Source of the DNA: Argopecten irradians | Taxonomy: Eukaryota > Mollusca > Bivalvia > Pectinida > Pectinidae | Length of the DNA: 64,000 nt | Reading direction: 5' to 3' | NCBI RefSeq assembly: GCF_041381155.1 | Contig: NC_091135.1 | Location: 50,356,086 to 50,420,085, forward strand | Shown here: positions 25,986 through 39,200 of the stretch, in pieces | Numbering within the stretch: the first letter of the stretch is position 1 | Layout of the letters: each line of letters begins with the position of its first letter | The notes under the pieces: model-generated | What the model was told of the DNA's origin: nothing | Database searches by the model: none | The model's input: only the letters and a program-made list of their open reading frames with translations | Made by a program: the position numbers and the translations under genes

Positions 25986-28439
25986 CCTTTTTAAACAATT
26001 TTTAACCAATGAACATCAGGTCGAGGCATTAGTGGAAAATTTGGGCCCCACGGCGAAACCTATCGTGTGTTAGATTGAGGATAATTAGGTTTGATTAATG
26101 CATTTATGCATCATCATGCTGTTACTGGATGGACAGGTTTATAGAACAATTGTGTTTGATAATAATATCTCATTAAGTCTTGCCTTTTCGAACTTAATAT
26201 AATGGATTTTTTTATACATTGTCATCGTGTATGTTGAGTTTAAGTTCAACTATGTCACGAGTGAAGTACATGCATTGATGTATAACCAAGATGCCTGAGC
26301 AAAAGCTTATCTGAAACAGTGTATAGCGTTTTGAACAAGTGGCATGTTCATATATACGTATGGAAAGATAAAACGCAACGGCACATGCTAAAAGAAAACT
26401 TCGGAATAAATATATGCTTAATCCGTCAACACGAAATGCTTTATCCGTCAATACGAAATGCTTTATTCGTCAATGGGATCATGTGAATATGCTATATACC
26501 TGACTTGACACTTCCGGTGAATGTAACGTCATTCAGTCCCGTTGAAAAATGACGTCACATCCAATGGAATGGCGTCATTTTTACCATATCGAAATTCTCG
26601 TAATGCGGTGTCGTTTTTTATTGGCCTAAGGGAAGATGTATATTGTAAAGTAATTCTCTATATAAGTTTAGAAGTTGAAAAATTCATCGTTGAATTCTAT
26701 TTTTTCGATCCATAAACTCCATATGGACATGTCCTTTTTTCGTGACATGTATGTGTGTTTAGGTAGGAATATGTGTGTATGTTAAAACGCAAAGGATAAA
26801 TCTCTTTGCTTAAAGACCGTCTTTACATTATAGAATTTTCTTACTACATAGATTTCTCATACAGTATATATTTATTGAAAATTTAGAAACATATGGAATG
26901 TGAGTACATTAACTAGATTAATAATGGAAAGAATTGAAAATGGATCCAATATGCCTTGGTTTGATTCATTAGGTTTAATAGATAGGTCATTTAAGCACAG
27001 CCTCACTTGTATGCAATGTGTTGTGTGTGTGTATGAATGTCTGTGAATGCGACATAATCGTGTTGTATAAATTGGTCAGGAGGATTGAGTACACTTAGAT
27101 AAATTATGGTTGAACAACGTTTGACATTCGGCTTATTCTTTATTTTGCTTTTGTATATATGACTACGAAAAGTGTTAAGTCTGGTAATATAAAAATGACT
27201 ACTTGCGTAGTAGCTATCGCACTTGCTGCCCTCCGTTTCGACGGTCAAAATAATATTTTATAAATAGGAAATGATGTTTTCAAGACAATAGGTAAGCTTA
27301 ATAGTTTATGAGAAGAAGTATTGTAACAAGGGCTCTGATTCTAGTCCAGTTCTCATTAGTATAAAAAGGCAAATAATCATCAACGGTATCACAATAATAC
27401 AATAGAAGTATGACAGCTATTGTGAAAATTAGTTTCTTAAGCATGTGTTGTCATATTGTTGACATGCATTCGCGCGTAACATACATTTGGTGTTTTAGCA
27501 TGGCCAATGGTGCACGTTAGCTCACCATGATAGATATACTAGAACACCCAATGTATGGTACACACCAATGCACGTCAAAACATAACAATCAAAGCTTGTA
27601 TTTCATTTATAAAAAGAAAATAGATAAAAAAATAAAGCATGAAAATAAAAGTAATACGTCTGCATAGAGAAAATATCATTTGATGGAACAGTCGATGATT
27701 TGGCGGGAAAGAGTGAGTTCTAGCAACTTTCGGTGCGTTACTATACACAACCGACTAAATAATAACAGAAGATGAAATAGTCCCATCGATAAAACGGAAT
27801 ATACAACGATAGATACATCACTTCAATCCATTTCAAATATTTTGATTAAAAAAATATTTTCATATTGATAAATCTTCAGAAATGTTATATTCTTCAGTGA
27901 ATTTTCACATTGACATAAAATTCAGTCTGTTCTTGACCTCTCGAACTCTGATGAAGGTATTGGTGAGGTAGAGCCTAACAGCCAATGTTAATACTTGAAA
28001 ATATCATACATTGGGATACGTAGCAACATATAGCTATTGTGCAGTGACAATGTAAATATATTGGATTGGATAATTAATTTTTTTGCGATTTGATCTTAAA
28101 ACGGCAAAATCAAATTGCAGCAATTTCAACTTTTCGCTATTTGAATTTTAAAAGTCGATATCATTTTACTATTACTCATTTTTTGCGTATCAAATTTTCG
28201 TTATCATAGCAATGTGCCGCGAAATCGTGAAAATGCTATCTCCGCGAAAATAACCGGCTATATAATATGCTATTGCCCAAAATGATAATTGAGGTTCAAA
28301 GAACCAATCTCAATCTTGAAACTTTTTTTTTACAAACCGTCAAAAGTCTGATCGAGGATTATTTAACTGTTTGCACCTTAAAGCAGCACAACACACACAA
28401 CTGAATAAATATTTTGACAGGGGCTGAAGTTGAAGACTA
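25986..28439. other. Intergenic DNA between the two paralogues
   Basis: Upstream side of gene A and downstream side of gene B. It holds a 22-bp repeat, about 2.7 copies (CGAAATGCTTTATCCGTCAA type), at 26415-26476 and a perfect cAMP-response-type TGACGTCA at 26550-26557, with related ACGTCA halves nearby. No further paralogue exon was found. Confidence 0.5.
26550..26557. promoter_or_regulatory. CRE/ATF-type palindrome TGACGTCA
   Basis: Perfect TGACGTCA palindrome, with a GTAACGTCATT half-match about 25 bases to its left, roughly 640 bases upstream of the start of gene A. The motif is the textbook CREB/ATF site. It could be an enhancer of gene A, but a single 8-mer is weak evidence. Confidence 0.25.
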
Positions 28440-28445
28440 TTTAAT
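28440..28445 (-). terminator. Possible polyadenylation signal ATTAAA
   Basis: The common variant ATTAAA on the minus strand, about 29 bases past the stop of gene B. It is close to the stop, which would give a very short 3' UTR; I see no canonical AATAAA nearby. Confidence 0.3.
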
Positions 28446-28473
28446 GGAGTATCATTTGGCTGTGTTTTGTCAT

Positions 28474-31400
28474 TCAAACTGAGCTTATAAATTCTGTAAT
28501 TGTTTCAAAATCCACCTCTCCTCGTAGCTTAAATGGCTGCTTTTGTAAAAGCTCAGTGATGAGCCGATATATTTGAATGTCGCCCAGACTTCCACAACCC
28601 GGGGATATATATCGCAGTCGGGGAAGAGTACATCGAATGGCAGCCATAGTCCTTCTGTAAGAATATAAAATACTCATCACACATGTCTTGCAATCTCATT
28701 TCCGATAAAGTAGCGATGTATACAATACTAAAGAATATTTTCACATTATAGTATGTTTATATAGAAATGCAAGTCATATGAATGTCCTGAAACTCATATG
28801 AGAATTTATTCTATTACAATTATGTAACAAGAGAGGTATAACAAAGCGCCATTTAATCTATCTATTAAGTAAATATGTAACAATGAACCTGTTATGGTGA
28901 TTCAAACAACACTTGAAATCATACTTAAACATTTTTGTTTAGAATTAACGACAACTTATGATACATCAAAAATCGTGTGATTTTTGTTCCTAGTGGAATA
29001 ATAACAAAATTGTTTAATAAAGAAGTCATGAAGGAGATACCTCTTCTCAAGGATAATTGTGTAATGGCTCTAAATTAAAGTCAGTGACCATTTATTTTTG
29101 AGATTTGGTAACCTTGGCTGCAGTTGTATTTATACTCACGATAAATTATAATATCCCAGTGACGAAAATTTACAGACAGTTGTATATTTGTCGTTACTCT
29201 CACACAATGTCATGCAAATGTACAGAGCTGTAGTGTTTGTAGAAAAAAAGTAACTAAAATATAGTATATATCAGGTATGTTTAAATATAGTATAACAAAC
29301 CTACAGGATATATTACAATAATAGATGTAATACTAGATAGCTTGTAATTCATAACCTCTCTTGTAGAAATATCGCCTAACATCTTATAAATGTATATACA
29401 GCATGTGTAGCAATTTTATCGAGGAACTAATTATTGTAAAATACCAAGCAAATATTACTGTATATCACATGATGCCAAAGATACCTTGTTTTTGCGTCGA
29501 TTTGTTTGCCCAACGTTTGTTCTGTAACCATGGGAACGCCGATGTTGAACAAAGCGTCTATCTCACACTGACTCTGTATTGACGTTAGAGCGGTCTCACA
29601 TTCGTAGGATTTGTTTATGTTTACAAACGACATGAGGGCTGAATTAGAGTAAAGTATTTGATTAAAACGATGGTTAATTAATAAGATTTAGATTTATATT
29701 GATATTTAGAAGAAACAAATAGTTCCGCACAAACGTTATCGGGTATCACGTGGTACGTGAATACATAAGTCCCATTGTCTCTTTGGATTAAGTTTGCGTT
29801 ATATGGGTTAAGAGACTTTGCTTTCAAAATAAAATATAATGCCAACATATCCTCTTATTACTAAACACAATGTAACATATGCACTATGTGTTGTTGATAC
29901 ATAGGTATAATTTGACAATTTACACAGTGGTCATGTCAGTATATCGAACCAACTATATTACTTCGTCATAAAAACGTCCTTTTTGGGGACGTGGGTGTGG
30001 TGCGGTGCAGAAGGCGCAGGTATGTTTGGCTAGGCGATTGGGTGCCGTAGATCGGGAGTTCGAGGCCCGGATAGGGAACAAGTCAATAAATTGCCACCCT
30101 TTGTTAAATTGTGTTTCTTTGATATGTAAAAAAGAAATAAGATACAGTAAAATGTATGTTATTAAATTCTTTTTAGGCTACAATTCTTTTTCGACGAAAA
30201 TTCTGGTTTTTGTAAATTTCTTATAAAAAAAATTGGGGTTGGGTCATTGCACTTCCGGTCCGGTGCGAAGTACAAAGCCACAAGCAAGATCTGTGCTAAG
30301 CACAACACAATGGCTGAGTACATTGTGAACCCGGCCGGAATGCCTATACTCGGTTCTAGGAACACAGGCTCCATATAGAAAGCCATAATCTCTCTAATGC
30401 TCTAGCTAAGCACTTCCTTGAAAAACACCCAGGAGACGGGGGCTGCGGTGGCCGAGTGGTTAAGATATCTCAACATATTACCACATGCCCTCCGCCTCTT
30501 GGTCGTGAGTTCGAATCCCATGTGGGGCAGTTGTCAGGTGATCGGTGATTTTTCTCCGGGTACTCCGGCATTCCTCCACCAACAAACCTGGCACGTCCTA
30601 ACATGACCCTGACTGACTGTTAATAGGATGTTAAACTAATAAAACCAAACCTGGGAGACGAAGGTGACATTAGAAACTTCAAATGTGAGTGCATCAAGAC
30701 CTTCTCCACGTATCAGAGGCGGTCACTATACACGGATCAGTTGTCGACATGTTCCTCAATTCTAAGTCGGAATGGGAGCAACTAGTCCGCTAAAACTGAC
30801 CTTATTCACAGGCTCAAAATTCTGACTGATCGAAAACATTTGGCACTCACTTTAATACATGTCACATCCCAACTCACTTCATTAATGATGCTATGTCCTT
30901 GGTTATGTTCAAGACGTCCTGAATAAATGTTTGGGTAGCCATTTTTGAAGACTGAAAGTTAATTTTAACACCCAATCAGACAGCTGGGATCGATTTCCGG
31001 TGAAATTCGGCGATTCTGATTGGGTATTAAAATTAACTTTTGGTCTTCAAAGATGGCTATCGATTCTTGGACGTTTCGAACATAACTAGGGACATAGCAT
31101 TATGAATGCGATTCGTTGGGATGTGACATGTATTAAAGTGAGTGCCAAACGTTTTCTTTTAACTGTAGAGGCATGTTCGACCCCAAACCAACATGTATAA
31201 TTCCCATAATTGCTGTCGCCAGATTTGTATTACAGTCCCCGGCTTTTCAAGAGCAGTAGGTAGCTGACCATAAACAGGCGATCAGTCAGAATTTTGAGCC
31301 TGTGAGTTTGTTCAGTTTTAGCGGACTAGGGAGCAACCTGCCGTAGAAAGATAATTGGTCACTGTAGGGAACCACAGCTGTGAACAGCAATATGTGATAG

Positions 31401-33155
31401 GCAATCTGATTAAAATGCAGATCCTTATGTTAGATGACCTTTATACCACGTGTATACTTAAGATCACATCCATACTCTGCACCTTGCTGCATCAAGTGAT
31501 AACGACATTTCATCCCAGTGTACGTATACGGTTAACTATGTTGTGCTCTTGGGGCGAGATCATTACATTACTGTCAAAAGTTTTTGCAGACAGCAATTTT
31601 ATTGGCTGTTATCATGGGTTACATGGACGTGGCCCCAAGTGGGATTTTATCGGATCCCTTTATCAAACGATTAGATTGATGAGATAAGCACTATGTTTGC
31701 AGCACAGTGTGAGGTACGAGTTGTCTCAAAATAACAACACATCCTTTGTCGATTGTCAGACATTTCGACCGCAACTTTGACTTTGTTTTTATTGCCACCT
31801 CGAAAACTAATTGCATATTCTATCTCATTTGATACGTCAGTGTCATGTTCATGGCTACAGGAGACAAAGTATGTTATTGTTATAACTATTGTTTAAACAG
31901 ACTGGGGTTGATTTTAGGGTCGAAATAAGCCGCCATAAACATCAAGTGGACCTAGACATTTCGTACCTACGCACAATAAAAGTAAACAATCATGTAGACG
32001 AACAGACTCTGTTAGTGTTATTTTGGACTAAAGAAGGCCCTATAGTGGCTGAATATATATACTTTGAATTTATTTTGGCCTTTAATACACCGTTTTTACC
32101 TCATTGTATTATTCCTGAAAATAGCTTTACCTTTCTTCGTTAATTGGGTAACGTTGCCATTCTGGTGACAGATAACGCCACTAGGTTCTATCAGACTCCT
32201 GATCTTATGCGTGTTGGGACAAACTCTATCTGTCTGCTTTAACAACCATTCCAGCGTCAGCGACCGACTTCTGTATTAAAACAACAACAAAAAATCAAAG
32301 ACGAATGGTTTATTTTCTGATTTAAACCTGATCACCTGATTACTTTTATCATCTACATCTATTTCTATTTCATCCAAGTCAATTTTAACAACAATGTACC
32401 GTCACAATTAAGCAATTGTACACCTTAATTTTCAATTAATAAATTATAGATTTAAAGCAGCTTTATTCTCATAAAAGCATGACATGTACAATACTGCATG
32501 TCAGCCACACACATTATTTACGGCTTACCTGCATTTATCATCAAGCCAGATGAGAAAGTCATCTCTACTAAGATTATCGTTAGAGTTGATCCTCAACAGT
32601 TGATTTACTTTTTCAAATGAACTGTATTGGACAGATATTTCGTTCAGATCGTATACCAAGGCCAGGCTTGAAACGTCATCACAGTGCTGTCTGATGAGGG
32701 AATTTCTCCCGGCCAACGAATGACTAACAATGCCTAAACAATATATATAACGGTGCAAGTTATATATATAACGTTCATTAAGATATTTTTCAGTATACAG
32801 TAAAAAGATAACAATATGTTTATAATAAAATTATATTATGTGAACATAACCATTACAATTTTCTGAAATATTATCAACGTTATAAGCTATTTCATATTTT
32901 ATCAATATCATAAGTTTAAAAATTATAACTGGATGAATCGTTATTGTACTTGATTCATTACAAAACAGGCTGAGATTATACTTATAGGAAACTTAACATG
33001 ATGCTACTGCTAAAAGAGTAAGTCGTTATTAATCGCCAGTATCGAATTTAGAAACAATGACGTGCAATTCAGACCATTACCAAAGTCTTTTTATAATAAT
33101 TTGGATAGTAATAAGAAAACATACCCGCCAGCAACGTCACGATCAGAATCACCAT
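28474..33155 (-). CDS. Secreted eight-cysteine protein, copy B (5 exons, 236 aa)
   Basis: Exons: 33155-33125, 32733-32529, 32270-32131, 29638-29485 and 28654-28474, all GT-AG, phases 1,2,1,2, open throughout. Exons 3 and 4 are 140 and 154 bases, exactly as in gene A. Residues 1-11 form a signal peptide (MVILIVTLLAG). The cysteines are at 28, 78, 96, 113, 139, 150, 185 and 197. Sequons N118 and N134 match gene A. My hand alignment from the second cysteine to the C-terminus is gap-free at roughly 43% identity (about 67 of 157). The C-terminal part around PGCGSL is best conserved and the N-terminal part least. It lies head to tail with gene A, so the pair arose by tandem duplication. Family and function are unrecognised. 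Intron 3 holds a SINE and a foldback transposon. Confidence 0.82.
29995..30075 (+). repeat. tRNA-like SINE fragment
   Basis: A GC-rich stretch with an A-box-like segment (GTGCGGTGCAGAAGG) and, about 45 bases on, a B-box-like GGGAGTTCGAGGCCCGG. It resembles a decayed tRNA-derived SINE head inside intron 3 of gene B. Confidence 0.5.
30439..30650 (+). mobile_element. tRNA-derived SINE, ~210 bp
   Basis: A box GTGGCCGAGTGGTTAAGAT and B box GTGAGTTCGAATCCC are tRNA-Leu/Ser-like in both sequence and enlarged spacing. A conserved body follows (GGTGATTTTTCTCCGGGTAC, then TCCGGCATTCCTCC) and the end reads TGTTAATAGGATGTTAAAC with an A-rich tail. It lies on the plus strand in intron 3 of gene B. Confidence 0.85.
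30783..31328. mobile_element. Long-TIR foldback transposon with 9-bp TSD
   Basis: Begins TAGTCCGCTAAAACTG and ends with its complement. Both sides carry the same 9 bases, GGGAGCAAC (30774-30782 and 31329-31337), a perfect target duplication. The arms run nearly to the centre (left to about 30979, right from about 31016), except for 118 unmatched bases at 31161-31278 in the right arm. A 9-bp duplication with very long inverted repeats points to the Mutator-like superfamily, non-autonomous. It lies in intron 3 of gene B. Confidence 0.88.
32015..32105 (-). other. Intron-3 block conserved between the two paralogues (copy B)
   Basis: Counterpart of 23745-23905, lying 26-116 bases inside intron 3 of gene B. 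GTGTTATTTTGGACTA through GGCTGA matches copy A with only a few changes. On the plus strand both copies read V-L-F-W-T-x-E-G-P-I-x-A-E, so an alternative to conserved intron is a fragment of the same coding repeat in both places. Confidence 0.7.
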
Positions 33156-33269
33156 GATGTTTAAACGTGTTTTCGTTTCTTCCCTTTACATGTATATGGA
33201 TCTGTAAGCCCAGTGTCGTAATGTAAACATAACCCCGGAAATACATAGCATACATTTCAACAGTGGGCA

Positions 33270-33277
33270 TTATATAC
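33270..33277 (-). promoter_or_regulatory. Possible TATA box of gene B
   Basis: GTATATAA on the minus strand about 115 bases before the ATG at 33155. It would set the RNA start near 33240. Weak support in AT-rich DNA. Confidence 0.22.
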
Positions 33278-33279
33278 AA

Positions 33280-36200
33280 AAGTTGTACAGCAAGTTTATT
33301 TTAATTACCTAATATATAGCAAATGCTAATTTTAGTCATATTATCATTTATTATTTCCCTTATTATTTTTTAAATGTGTGAAGTAGTAAAGGATTTTTTT
33401 CTTTCAGCGAAGGACTTAGCTCATATGTTGATACATACGTACAGAGATTTAGAAAGAACATGTATATGGAATCGACTGATTTACTCGAGTGGACCAGGTG
33501 GACTGTACTATATCTTCGGAAGTATACTTCGGTCAAGTTAGAAACGAGTTTAAAAAATCAAGGACACACTAGAAATGTTTCAATTAATTATTTTTAAAAC
33601 ATATAGGACACAAAATGAATTAGATTATGTACACCACAAACACTCCTGTATGCCGCTTGTCACAGAGGCTTGGTGATATTGAATGTTGATCAATGTAGAA
33701 TGATTGATAGGATTAGCATATTTTATTGTGGATATGCTTCAACATGCAGCTCGCATTAATGTTACATCATCGAAAACTAAAATAACTATGGCACAGGTGC
33801 ATAACAAAAACTATTTATTACTAAAGAATCCTACCTAGCTACTTTTTGCGGCTTTTCAAGTTTTGTTTTTACGATCTTAAAGTGAAAATAAAACATACAT
33901 GCGTCCATTGTAATATTATTAATAATTTAGGTAGTGAATATTACCGACGAGATTTGGAACGAAACGTTCTTACGTCAACGCGAACTGGTCGATGTTATAT
34001 GATATCTTATATATGGTAATTGTGTATTTTAACTACTCTTAAATGAACTACAAGACGGGTTTGTTTGTCATCTACTTCCTATACCAAACATCGTGATACT
34101 GCATGGACTTGATACGCAGAATTTCGAGATATCACGGTGCTGTGTATACATTCAAAATTCCAATCATTCCAAACTTAGGTATACGTTACCAACTCGTGTG
34201 TGTTTTCTATCTTATAATTGCAAATATTTATTCCTTACAATTCACACCTTTCGATAAATCACTATCTCAATTGTGAACATTACGTTAGTATTGCCGAGAA
34301 CAGCTGTTAATTTGCGTTTAGTTTCCCTGTGCCGAACTGGTCTCGACCGGTGGATAATATATGTTTTTACTCGTAATAGTTATAATATGCAGTTGCCGTT
34401 AATAACAACGACAGATATCACAATCATCATTTATTAAAACTGCTAACAACATCTGTTTACGCTGCATATTTGGAAAAATGAAATATTGTATAATTATGTA
34501 AGAATAAATTAACAAATCGTAGTACAGTGCATTTTATTTATGAAATATAATCTAACTGCTGGCCACAATACTTACAATATCAGTATTGCAAATACTTATT
34601 TTATCATTCAATCTTAATCTCTTCCACATGCACAACAATTCTAATTTAGGATATTACATCATGTATGCGATTTTTATTTGCAAGTGCTTCCAAACCTGTA
34701 CTGATTTTAGCCCATTTCTTTGTAATTCTGTGGTTGTGCACTGCACCTGCAATTTCTTTAAACGTTTGACATTTCAATTTGAAACCCCCATCCAACCCTC
34801 AACAACAACGCCCCCTCCCCCCGCCCTACCCCCTGCAGTTCTGAAGTGTATTGATGTTTACCCCAATAGATTACGACAAAAATACATTAACGAATAAAAT
34901 GAAATAAAATTTTATGACATTTTAATGAAACCCAAATAAATGTTGATGCCTCTAAACGGTGATACTTTTTTTGTCTCAATTTATAACAAATTGACTTCCC
35001 ACCATTTTTCTTTACGTAGTTCTGATTTACGGATAGTTGTTCTGCTTTATTTATTCTATATTCACAACACAACTACTAAGGGGAACTACTCTTTTAACCC
35101 TACAAACATATAATACATGTATAATAAAACACTATTGCAAGTTACGTGTATGAAATAAGAAATTCAAATTTAAAACACCCATTTAAGATAGCATCTGTAA
35201 TGAAGGTTTTCGTATCAATTGAATTGTACAGTACTACAATTCAAACCACAAGCAATTCCATCTCATATAACACATGCTAGTCCATATTCAAATCACCAAT
35301 GTGTCTTTGGGATAATTTCATTATTGTATTTTCACATTAAGAAGACGTTTGTTATCGTAAAATTCACATTACGTCTAGCACATGTACATGTACATGAAAG
35401 GAAATCAAACGTAAACATACAGAAAATGACATTAAATGAAGTAATGTCACAGTGATATTTTTATTGTATCTGTATTCTTATCAAATTCTTTAGGAAGCAT
35501 GAAAGATAAATAAATCAGCAGATTGTGGCGGTTAGTACATTGTAAATATTCAATCAGCAATCAGCAATTTCCTGTTTTGCTGTGTGTTTTGGGAACAGGT
35601 ATATGAATATAACACTCTTTTATATGTGGATACGAAGGATAGGGATATTTTAACGGAGAGGAGGCTCACATTCTATTGTAAAGACCTAGGCTTGCCTAGG
35701 GGTTTACATTATTTTGTAATCCCCGTGGTAGAATAACCGTCTTTCATATCCGTAAAGAGAATTTTTCTCTCATTCTTCGATGTTTTCTTTTACAATTTTA
35801 CAATTATGATATCATATACATATGCAAGAATCTTATAGAAATGCACCTCTATTTATTAAATAATAAATAACTAATCATGTCATACAATATTTATCGTATA
35901 TCCTTATTACATGGATAGTTTGAATGTTCAAATACCATCGCGATTTGCATGGAATCCGCAAAGTTATCGGTAAAAGTGATACAAGTCACTCTTCTCATCC
36001 ATACTGACAATTAATACCTCCCCGGGGCACCACTAACAGGACAACAGATATGTGAGAAACGCGCCATTGATACATACTTCATGTTAAGATGTGATGTTTT
36101 CTGTGAACATGTGTATATGTAATTTTAAATACTACCATTTAATTACTAGTAATAAAGCATGGACTGATAAAGAGCATCTTTGACGTAATGTGACCCCTAT

Positions 36201-39200
36201 ACTGTCAGTGGAAACAACATGTGCTTTTCTCTTGTATCCAGTGTAGGATTGCCTTCCGGGGACACTCATAATTAATTAATAAAGCTCAAAACCTGGGAGT
36301 TGAAAGCCGTTAACAACGTGGTGCGTCTCATAAATAAACATAATGCGAGCCAAATCGTAGACACTGAATGAACATGTGTTGCAGAGGAATTTAGAATATT
36401 AGGGGACCCTACATTGCTTACTATATAAATACTACACGAGTGTGTGAGCATAACTAGGTAACGTACAATGTATGAATAATATTGCATTGTTATAGGAGAC
36501 ATGTAGACATAATGATATAATTATGAAACATTATTGTACCATCATATATCTACATACATGTATATATCTGCTCTGTAAAGATATTTGTTTTTCTTTATGC
36601 TAAACATACATTATACTTTGTGTAAATTAGATTATCTTCATAATTATATACATGTTAAATACTATGCAAAGCATTTATAAATGAACGACATTCTTCTTTT
36701 AACGTTAAACTTTCATCTTTCAACTATAACGCCCATATATTTGATTTGTGTTTTAACAACAGTAAATGCGATCATAGACAATAATGATGCGTTAATCTAT
36801 GTTATTTTGGAAGATATGATGATTTTAATGTTTCAATATATGTTTTGCCACTTATTTCCAGAATATATGTCATTAAAATAGCTTTGCACAACTGTTTAAA
36901 TTTCAGCGAAATAGCTTTGCAACTGTAAATTTAAAATTAATCCTATATATTTTATAAGAAGAAGTCGCTCCCATGTTTCCTACAAAGAGCTTTTGAGCTG
37001 TATAACCTAGAAGTAAATAGGAATTTAGTTCAGACCAGATACATAACTACATAATTATGTTCAACACTGTAGACAGCCACCGCTATTACCAGTGCCGACT
37101 CCTGGTACTTCATTGATATAAAGTGCCGACGGTTTAACTCAAACTTTTATCTTTGTTGAACGTGAAACATTTGACTATAAATATATATACTAACTTACAT
37201 CAGCTTATCAGGCATAAGTTTGTTATATTCCCTAAGTATGATATCAAAACTAAAATCAAGAAATAAAACGTAATGTTTGCACATGGTTACAACCGTATTA
37301 TTATATCAATTAAGGGCCACAACATAATAGTTCGGCGCAACATCAATGTATCATAAAATATATAATGTGACAATTTGCAAGAATGTTTCAGACTTTTGAC
37401 TCTGTTTTATAGCTGTCGTGTAGAGAAACGAACAAATAAACCCTTCGTTCAAACGACAATATCTGATACCGATCAAACATGCTATATAGTATTTCATTTC
37501 CATGTTTCCTTGTCACCAATGCAGATACACTATACTTTTATATGTAGAACAAACTAAAGCAAAATGTTATGTTAAAGTGTCTCTGAAACGATAGAAAAAG
37601 CAAGCATAGGTCCAGGACATATTTTCAATAATATTTCGTGATTTTTAGGAATTCTCGTTAGTAACATTTTTAAGGAGATAGCATAAAAGAAATTGTTGCA
37701 GAACTTCTATACTGCATTTCTATTGGGATTTATTTAAGTAGCATTTTCAATAAAGAAAACAACTGAAAAAGAGTTTTTGCATGACTTAAATATTGTATTT
37801 CAATTAGGAGTTTGAAGTAAACGAATTCCGTATAGTGAAGAAATGTTAATAAAACCAGGGTCTGAAGAAAGAGGCTGCAGGAAAGATTTAGCATTCATAT
37901 GAAAAACATATATAAAGGGGAAAAAATACAGAAATGTAGAGAAAACAAGAAATATAAAGATAATAATATGGATGACGGAAGCTTTATGTTACAATTTCTA
38001 AAATATTTCTTATGTCAACACGAGGATATAAATGTCAGCTGCGTATGTGCCACGGCCTTAAATCATAGTAACAAACCGCTTTACAGATAGCTAGACGTAG
38101 TTTATTTTTGTTGTTTATTTTTGTTTAGGGTTAATGTCCTTCATGACATCAAAGGTCACATGAAGACAATGTACTTGGGTGTCTCACATGACTAAACATG
38201 AAGAAATGAGCACACATATTTTCTGGATCTTTGGACTTTGGGTGCTCTAGACGTCACTACCGTGATAAATTTAGCAAGGGTACATAATTATTTATTCTAG
38301 ATATTAGAAATGGTTCATTAGACTTCAGGCACATGCATATACAAAATCGACCTATTTAATCCTGGAAGTCAATAATAAATGGGATCTAATCATTTACAGA
38401 ATGCGACAACACCTGAGATTTGTGGTGCGATGGCAATCAAAGTATCATTAGAAACTCAATATTATTCTAAATGATGAGTTTTGATAAATAATACTTTTTT
38501 GGTGGTTTGGAACAATGAATAATACTTGACTGAGTGTGATGATTAATTTTAATGGTTAAATAACGTTATCTAGTCATTATCTAACACCCATGTTTGCCGA
38601 TTCTGTTCGATGTTTCATCAAAACTAGGCCCAGTATTTAATTCTACATTTAAAACGCAAATTATCTATTATTTTAACACCTTCCCATTATCATCGGTACA
38701 TCTGTATTGGTATCATTCTGACAACATCATCGACATCGCATTAAGCTTCAGGGTGTCGTAGAAACTTAGTCAACAGAACACATTTAACCATTTGTGTTTT
38801 CCCTTAAGCACAGTTTTCGATTAAACATCAGTTATTGTTGATATGATGAGTATCATTTATTCTTCGTCGATGGTGGAGCATTTTATTATAATTTTTTGTC
38901 ATTTGAACAGAAAATGATCATGGAAATATAAAAATAGAAGGTTTTTGGTTTTTCAATATACACATGTAACCTTTATTTTAAAATAAAAGACACCATAATA
39001 GTTTTTAAAGATGGTAGTTTCTATTCGTACTTCACGACCAGAATAAAGGGAGTTGAACAACTGATTTGCATACTATCAGTACAATATTACTGACTATGGT
39101 ATGTCAGTGGCTCTAATGGCATGTGTCGTGGAGATAATACTATAAAAGGACAAACATGTAGCTATTATAAACTGTCACAGAACATACTAGGTCGTCCTTA

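Noticed and set aside
31355..31687. 110-codon plus-strand frame
   Set aside because: It lies in intron 3 of gene B just past the foldback element, has no motif and no paralogous counterpart.
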